From JAHIVB01 sp964574705 (lineage in GTDB: Bacteria; Bacillota_I; Bacilli_A; Izemoplasmatales; Hujiaoplasmataceae): a stretch of 64,000 nt of DNA. The stretch covers positions 1 through 64,000 of the forward strand of contig CAZNOO010000004.1 in the NCBI GenBank assembly GCA_964574705.1, given 5' to 3'. How positions within the stretch are numbered: the stretch's first letter is position 1; every line of letters begins with the position of its first letter. The translations under genes were made by a program, and so were the position numbers. The notes below the pieces were generated by a model that worked only from the letters and a program-made list of their open reading frames with translations, was not told where the DNA came from and ran no database searches. Positions 59,408 through 64,000 of this stretch are shown piece after piece.

Positions 59408-62374
59408 ATGGCAAAGTCCGAAAAATCTCTTCAAAAAGATCCAGAAAATCTAACAAATTACCGTAAATCCGTTGATGAAGCTTATCATGAAGAACTTAAA
59501 CTTTATGAAGATTTTTACACGAAAATTACCCATCGTGCCACCACTCATCGCCAGATTACGTTAAACAACTTAACCGAAATTGAAGAAAAACTCGAAAAGT
59601 TGAAAACCGATGCCAAACAAATCAAGCATAGCCTCTTCTTTCATGAAGAGTACGACATCGTTGATCGTCAGGAAATTATTTCAAATACGGAGTCTAAAGT
59701 CCATGATCAGAATGAATCCTTCCTTGAATACCATTTCCAGGATAAAACTGAGATACTAAACTCACTCGACTATTTGAATAAAGCTTTGATTCAAACAAGA
59801 ACCTCGTTCTTTGACCAATTTCAAAGAACGTATCTTGAAAACATCTTCGAGAATGAGGCTCTCTTCAGTTATTTCCTAGACTCATCCAGTCAATTCAATC
59901 AAATTTTAGATCGCCATCAAAGTGAAATTCTTGATTTGTTCTTAAGATTGGACGAAGAAATCAAAAACATGGATGACTCCATTTCTCAAATTATCAAAAG
60001 GAAAAATCGCACGGTCTCAAAATCCAATCACTTCTATGAAGGCGAAATGAAGTATTTTATCGACAATCAGCTCCTATTCAGTGCTGAATCGGATCCTACA
60101 AGTGTCGATATTCAAGCTTTGATATCAGATAAAATTCGCCAATTCGAGGTATTTAAAACTCATATCATTTCAGAAGACGATAAAATTACTCGTTTACTCA
60201 ATAAGGAATATTGCAATTTGTTCAATCAAGTTCTTACAAGACAATTGAATCAAAAGTCTAACGTCATCAGCGATTCGCTTCGCTTTTTTGAAAATCCAGA
60301 AAAAGCAATGGAACAGTTAAAATTAGAAGTATTGAGTGCACAGGAACAAAAAGACAAGGTTAAATTAAAAGAAGCTGTGGCCCATTATCAGAAGGCTCAA
60401 AAATATCTAGAAATTAAGAAGCAAAGTGAAAAAAGAACGGAATCGATGCTTAAGAAATTTGAAAAAGAAAAGAAGAGCATCCTTCTGGAATACCGAATCA
60501 ACTCCAATCGGATTGTTACTGAACTGGAGCGTTATTTGACACTTTATGAAGAACTGATGGAGAAAGACACATTCTTAGCCCAGGCCATTGGAGATTCTTC
60601 TTCCAAAATCATTAAAGAGGAACTCAATCGTTTATCTATCTTGCAACTAAATAAAGAATTAAAGACCAATATCAACTACGATATTGAATCTTTAAAAATC
60701 AAATCAAAGATTAATGAGATTGAAATGGAAATGACCTATATGGTCAAGAAACAAATGCATCTTCAAGAAATTGAACTCCTTGAAACGGTTAATAAAGTTC
60801 AACTCTTTTTGCTGAATCACAAAGCCTCATATGTCCATGCCAAAATGGATATTCAAAAAGAATCTCTTAATATCGGAAAGCTTGAGAAAGCGCTCAATAT
60901 TCATCTTGCTTATTTACATGAAACTTCGGATGTATCAAGAAAAATACAGTCGGAGTTCTATGAAAAGGTCATTCGCCAGATACGAAGCGAAGAGACCCAT
61001 CATATCCACGTTCAAGCTGCTTCTTCTAAATTGAAGCTCGCCTTGAAGGAATACGACATTAAGGCAATCCATTTCAAGACAATGATGGAGAATGAACTTG
61101 CCTATGTTGTTATGCAAGCATCCAGAGTCAGTGAAGAAAACCAGATTCACCATGAATTCATCTTGACGACTTATGAAAACCAAATGCGCTTTTCCAAAGA
61201 ACAAATTGAACTTGCTGAAAGCGAGTATCGTTTAAGAGTTGAAGCTCTTCATAGAACGACAAATGAAGAAAAGACTTATTTTGAAGACTTGATTCGTAAT
61301 ACGATGCAAAAATACGAGAAAAACAGAAAACAAGTTGAAAACGAATACGAATCGAAATTATATCAAAACCGCCATCTTCTTTCTGAAACCTCTGATCCTA
61401 AAATTCACAAGATTTTAGAAAAAGAAGTCAAAGAGTTGAGGAAATCTCATGAAGAATTCCTTACAAAATGGACGAAGGAAATGATGAAGGATCCTTTGGT
61501 AGACTCCGCTAAGAACAGAATCCAGGAACTTGAAGAAGATTTTCAAGATGCCCTTGAGGATGCAAAAAATCTTAGAGATGAGACATTACTACAAATGTCT
61601 GACATCTATGTAGACGCGAAAAACCATTACGAAGTCTTGAAGCCTTTCCTTGACAATAAAGTGAACATTTTGGAACCTGAATTCTACCGCACGCTCGAAA
61701 GAATCAATGAACGATACAGATATAAATTGAAACTCGCGGAAGCTATTCTTGATCAAGACACCAAAGAATTACTAGAAGCTTATGTCAAAGTCTATTTTGA
61801 ACCAGAGATTTTAGGCGATGATGACGTTTATACACCTCTTCTAACTCAACTCTCTTCTTCCCGTGATGAAGCGTATCAAAAATATGAGCTGAAACTCAGA
61901 CAAATGGAAGGTGACTTTCAAACTGAAGCCAGCCTTTTGGAACAAGAGGAACTTCGTTTCGACGACGCTTTGAATACCGCAAAGCTTACTCAAAAAAATA
62001 AATTTGAAACTTCAAAGAAGTTGCTTGAAGCCGAGGTTGATCAACTTTCACTCGAGTATGACGCTGCAAAAACGCTTCATTCAGCGAAAAAAACTTCTTT
62101 GGTACATAATTTGACCAAAGAATATGAATCCGCTCTCGTCAACAATCAAAAATACATCAATTCTCTATCTTTGGACTTCAATAAAATTTTAAAAAGTTAT
62201 CAGCCTTACATTAAGGTTCAAAAAAAGGACAAAGAAATTAGAACCATTCTTTCTTCGAATAAGAGAATATTTAAAACACAGCTTAAAAAGACACAAAAGG
62301 ATTTACGAAAAAGAACCAAAGCGTTCCAATTCACTAAAAAACATTTAAACCCACTACCTGAAGAAATCAAATAA
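59408..62374 (+). CDS. Giant coiled-coil protein B, unknown function
   Basis: 988 residues, ATG preceded by AAGGAGGAAACG and 12 bases after protein A's stop. Also nearly all helical with heptad character, few Cys or Trp, and no signal, membrane or nucleotide-binding motif. The C-terminal 50 residues are strongly basic (KRIFKTQLKKTQKDLRKRTK), which could contact membrane lipid, RNA or DNA. A stretch SAQEQKDKVKLKEAVAHYQ resembles the turn segments of protein A. The pair may form a heteromeric assembly. Function unknown. Confidence 0.8.
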   Translation: MAKSEKSLQKDPENLTNYRKSVDEAYHEELKLYEDFYTKITHRATTHRQITLNNLTEIEEKLEKLKTDAKQIKHSLFFHEEYDIVDRQEIISNTESKVHDQNESFLEYHFQDKTEILNSLDYLNKALIQTRTSFFDQFQRTYLENIFENEALFSYFLDSSSQFNQILDRHQSEILDLFLRLDEEIKNMDDSISQIIKRKNRTVSKSNHFYEGEMKYFIDNQLLFSAESDPTSVDIQALISDKIRQFEVFKTHIISEDDKITRLLNKEYCNLFNQVLTRQLNQKSNVISDSLRFFENPEKAMEQLKLEVLSAQEQKDKVKLKEAVAHYQKAQKYLEIKKQSEKRTESMLKKFEKEKKSILLEYRINSNRIVTELERYLTLYEELMEKDTFLAQAIGDSSSKIIKEELNRLSILQLNKELKTNINYDIESLKIKSKINEIEMEMTYMVKKQMHLQEIELLETVNKVQLFLLNHKASYVHAKMDIQKESLNIGKLEKALNIHLAYLHETSDVSRKIQSEFYEKVIRQIRSEETHHIHVQAASSKLKLALKEYDIKAIHFKTMMENELAYVVMQASRVSEENQIHHEFILTTYENQMRFSKEQIELAESEYRLRVEALHRTTNEEKTYFEDLIRNTMQKYEKNRKQVENEYESKLYQNRHLLSETSDPKIHKILEKEVKELRKSHEEFLTKWTKEMMKDPLVDSAKNRIQELEEDFQDALEDAKNLRDETLLQMSDIYVDAKNHYEVLKPFLDNKVNILEPEFYRTLERINERYRYKLKLAEAILDQDTKELLEAYVKVYFEPEILGDDDVYTPLLTQLSSSRDEAYQKYELKLRQMEGDFQTEASLLEQEELRFDDALNTAKLTQKNKFETSKKLLEAEVDQLSLEYDAAKTLHSAKKTSLVHNLTKEYESALVNNQKYINSLSLDFNKILKSYQPYIKVQKKDKEIRTILSSNKRIFKTQLKKTQKDLRKRTKAFQFTKKHLNPLPEEIK

Positions 62375-62403
62375 AAAACCCAGTTCGGTTTGAACTGGGT
62401 TTT
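62375..62403. terminator. Bidirectional terminator, coiled-coil operon / deoB
   Basis: AAACCCAGTTC-GGTTT-GAACTGGGTTT with A and T runs on both sides, between convergent stops. Confidence 0.85.
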
Positions 62404-62405
62404 CT

Positions 62406-63584
62406 TTATCGGAGTAGGGAAAGATAAGACTTACCAAAAGGCGTTTGACTAACGTTAAAGTTTTCGGCAACCGTTGCGCCAATGTTTGCGAAAGTATCGC
62501 CTACGGGCAAATAACTACCGTTTAAATCATGATTATAGATGAAAAGCGGAATGTATTCTCTAGTATGATCCGTTCCTTTGAACGTTGGATCATTTCCGTG
62601 GTCTGCCGTAATCATTAACAGGTCATCGCTTTTCAGCATTGAAATCATTTCAGTCAAGTCCTTGTCGAACTCTTCCATTGCATTCTTGTATCCGAGAGAA
62701 TCCCTGCGATGTCCATATAGGGCGTCAAAGTCGACAAGATTTGTGAAAGCAAGACCTGTAAAGTCTTTTTCGACAAGTTCCATGGTTTTAACCATTCCGT
62801 CATGATTCGATACAATCGAATGATGCTCCGTAATTCCGCTTCCATTAAAGATATCTCTAATTTTACCGACCGAAATCACATCGAACTGTGATTCCTCTAG
62901 ATAGTTGAGCACAGTTGGGCTAGATGGAGAGAGTGCATAGTCATGACGATTCGGGGTTCTTCTGAATCCATCTTCTTTGTTACCGAGGTAAGGCCTAGCG
63001 ATAATTCTTCCGACCTTCCAATCGTCTTTCATGCAAAGTTCTCTTGCGATGTGGCAAATATGATAGAGTTCATCGAGTGGAATGATTTCTTCGTGCGCTG
63101 CGATTTGAAGTACGGAATCCGCGCTCGTGTAGACGATTAAATCGCCAGTCTTCATTTGGTATTCACCGAGTTCTTCTAAGATGACGGTTCCGGAGGCTGC
63201 TTTGTTTCCAACAACTTTTCTGCCGCTTCTTTTTTCAAGTTCATCAATCAGTTCTTTTGGAAACCCCGTTTCGGTGAAAGTTTGAAACGGTGTTTCTGTT
63301 TTAATGCCCATGATTTCCCAGTGTCCGGTCATGGTGTCCTTTCCGTTGGAAAGTTCTGCTAGTTTAGTTGTATTGGCAATCGGAGAATCTGTTGGGTTGA
63401 CGCCTAAAATCGACGTCAAGTTTCCGTAGCCAAACTTTTCAAGGGTTGGGAGATGGACTCCACCCGTTGCTTTTGCGAGATTTCCGATGGTATTGGCTCC
63501 GGCATCGCCAAATTTCTTTGCGTCAGGCATTTCTCCAACACCGACGGAATCGATAACGATCAAAAAGATCCTTTTAAATTTCAT
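62406..63584 (-). CDS. deoB: Phosphopentomutase
   Basis: 392 residues, alkaline-phosphatase superfamily. FLIVIDSVGVGEMPDA (metal site), GKDTMTGHWEIMG with the phospho-accepting Thr, NFVDFD-like LVDFDALYGHRRD, and MITADHGNDPTFKGTDHTREYIPL. It converts (deoxy)ribose-1-P to the 5-phosphate, linking DeoD to the BMC DeoC. It starts one base after the xerD-type gene, as in many Firmicutes. Confidence 0.96.
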   Translation of the reverse strand: MKFKRIFLIVIDSVGVGEMPDAKKFGDAGANTIGNLAKATGGVHLPTLEKFGYGNLTSILGVNPTDSPIANTTKLAELSNGKDTMTGHWEIMGIKTETPFQTFTETGFPKELIDELEKRSGRKVVGNKAASGTVILEELGEYQMKTGDLIVYTSADSVLQIAAHEEIIPLDELYHICHIARELCMKDDWKVGRIIARPYLGNKEDGFRRTPNRHDYALSPSSPTVLNYLEESQFDVISVGKIRDIFNGSGITEHHSIVSNHDGMVKTMELVEKDFTGLAFTNLVDFDALYGHRRDSLGYKNAMEEFDKDLTEMISMLKSDDLLMITADHGNDPTFKGTDHTREYIPLFIYNHDLNGSYLPVGDTFANIGATVAENFNVSQTPFGKSYLSLLR

Positions 63585-63585
63585 G

Positions 63586-64000
63586 TTATTCCTCTTTTCT
63601 TAATGCTCTAGGATGAGCTTTTGTATAGACGTCCTGTAAGTGACGTTTACTGATGTGGGTGTAGTTTTCTGTTGTCAAGATGTCCTCGTGTCCGAGGAGT
63701 TCCTGAACCGCTCTAAGATCCGCGCCATTCTCAAGCATATGTGTTGCGAAGGAGTGTCTTAAAGTATGTGGAGAGATTTTCTTTTCAAGCCCAGCTGATT
63801 GTGCCAGCGTTTGAATGATTTTGTAAAATCCGATTCTAGAAATTCGCTCTCCGGACTTGTTTAGAAACAAGACTTCTCTTTCAATTGGATGAAGGAATGG
63901 TCTTCCTTCCACGATGTATTTGCGAATGGCTTTGATGCTTTTGTCTCCGAGAGGAACGATTCTCTCTTTGTTTCCCTTTCCCGTAATATTAACCAAAGAC
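63586..64000 (-). CDS. XerD-type tyrosine recombinase, partial (N-terminus off window)
   Basis: The frame is open to the window end and covers about 138 residues of the catalytic domain: VNITGKGNKERIVPL, HTLRHSFATHMLENGADLRAVQELLGHEDI and ENYTHISKRHL with catalytic Arg, His and Tyr. Together with the deoB neighbour this matches the xerD (ripX)-deoB order, so the chromosome-dimer resolvase XerD is the best call. Confidence 0.88.
   Translation of the reverse strand, partial: SLVNITGKGNKERIVPLGDKSIKAIRKYIVEGRPFLHPIEREVLFLNKSGERISRIGFYKIIQTLAQSAGLEKKISPHTLRHSFATHMLENGADLRAVQELLGHEDILTTENYTHISKRHLQDVYTKAHPRALRKEE

Noticed and set aside
55940..62374. SMC, RecN or Rad50-type ATPase for the coiled-coil pair
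   Set aside because: No Walker A, Walker B or signature motif at either end of either protein, and no hinge domain.
1..64000. Mycoplasma genetic code with TGA as tryptophan
   Set aside because: Trp is encoded by TGG throughout, and TGA acts as stop, for example directly before the terminator of the YhhQ gene.
1..64000. CRISPR arrays, insertion sequences, prophage, tRNA or rRNA genes
   Set aside because: No spaced direct repeats, transposase or phage-like genes, and no tRNA or rRNA pattern were seen. The only recombinase is the XerD-type fragment, which fits the chromosomal xerD-deoB order.

Overview
This window reads like a low-to-moderate GC member of the Bacilli / Mycoplasmatota, most likely a free-living wall-less relative such as Izemoplasmatales or Acholeplasmatales (placement is inference). 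Support: T-box leaders before valS and ileS, a Firmicutes-style ylmE-sepF-ylmG-ileS order, xerD-deoB adjacency, strong AGGAGG ribosome sites, and TGA used as stop (for example the queuosine-precursor transporter ends in TGA right before its terminator). That rules out the Mycoplasma code. No peptidoglycan, rRNA or tRNA gene is visible. Nearly all genes lie on the minus strand. The plus-strand exceptions are a lipoprotein protease, an alpha/beta hydrolase, a queuosine-precursor transporter and a pair of giant coiled-coil proteins. No stretch over 300 bases lacks a feature.

Layout. 1-6.1 kb: partial CvpA-like membrane protein, secreted trypsin-like lipoprotein, GH2 and GH36 galactosidases. 6.1-8.4 kb: an ABC-2 permease and an unusual TetR-ABC ATPase fusion with its own promoter and palindromic operator. 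8.4-20.5 kb: housekeeping (PAP2, HAD, PlsC, FolA-ThyA, SSB, LemA, GlpK, RadC, FolC). 20.5-34 kb: valS and ileS, each under a T-box, EngB, RlmI-like, the YfmF/YfmH peptidase pair, and a small deoC-like/deoD operon. 34-42.5 kb: YlmG, SepF, YlmE, SurE, YhbY, two MgtE channels, FtsZ, Tgt, PduL. 42.6-43.4 kb: preQ1 riboswitch and YhhQ transporter.

43.4-53.6 kb is the centrepiece: one 15-gene operon for a bacterial microcompartment (BMC) whose cargo is sugar-phosphate chemistry. In order: LacI-type regulator, triosephosphate isomerase, a PduM-like protein, CoA-acylating aldehyde dehydrogenase, PduS-like flavo/Fe-S protein, PduT-like trimer, three BMC-H, DeoC, pentamer, RpiB, two pentamers, Pta (interrupted by a 100-N assembly gap). 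DeoC, triosephosphate isomerase, aldehyde dehydrogenase and the PduM-like protein all carry an extra amphipathic N-terminal helix of the encapsulation-peptide type. With DeoD and DeoB elsewhere in the window, the inferred route is deoxynucleoside -> deoxyribose-1-P -> deoxyribose-5-P, then inside the shell glyceraldehyde-3-P plus acetaldehyde, acetyl-CoA and acetyl-P. This resembles the class I recall as sugar-phosphate-utilising (SPU) BMC loci, so the class is probably known, but the encapsulated triosephosphate isomerase, the Pta, and the PduS/PduT redox route without an alcohol dehydrogenase deserve attention.

53.7-64 kb: QueA-RuvB, then an operon of two coiled-coil proteins (1151 and 988 residues) of unknown function, then DeoB and a partial XerD-type recombinase.
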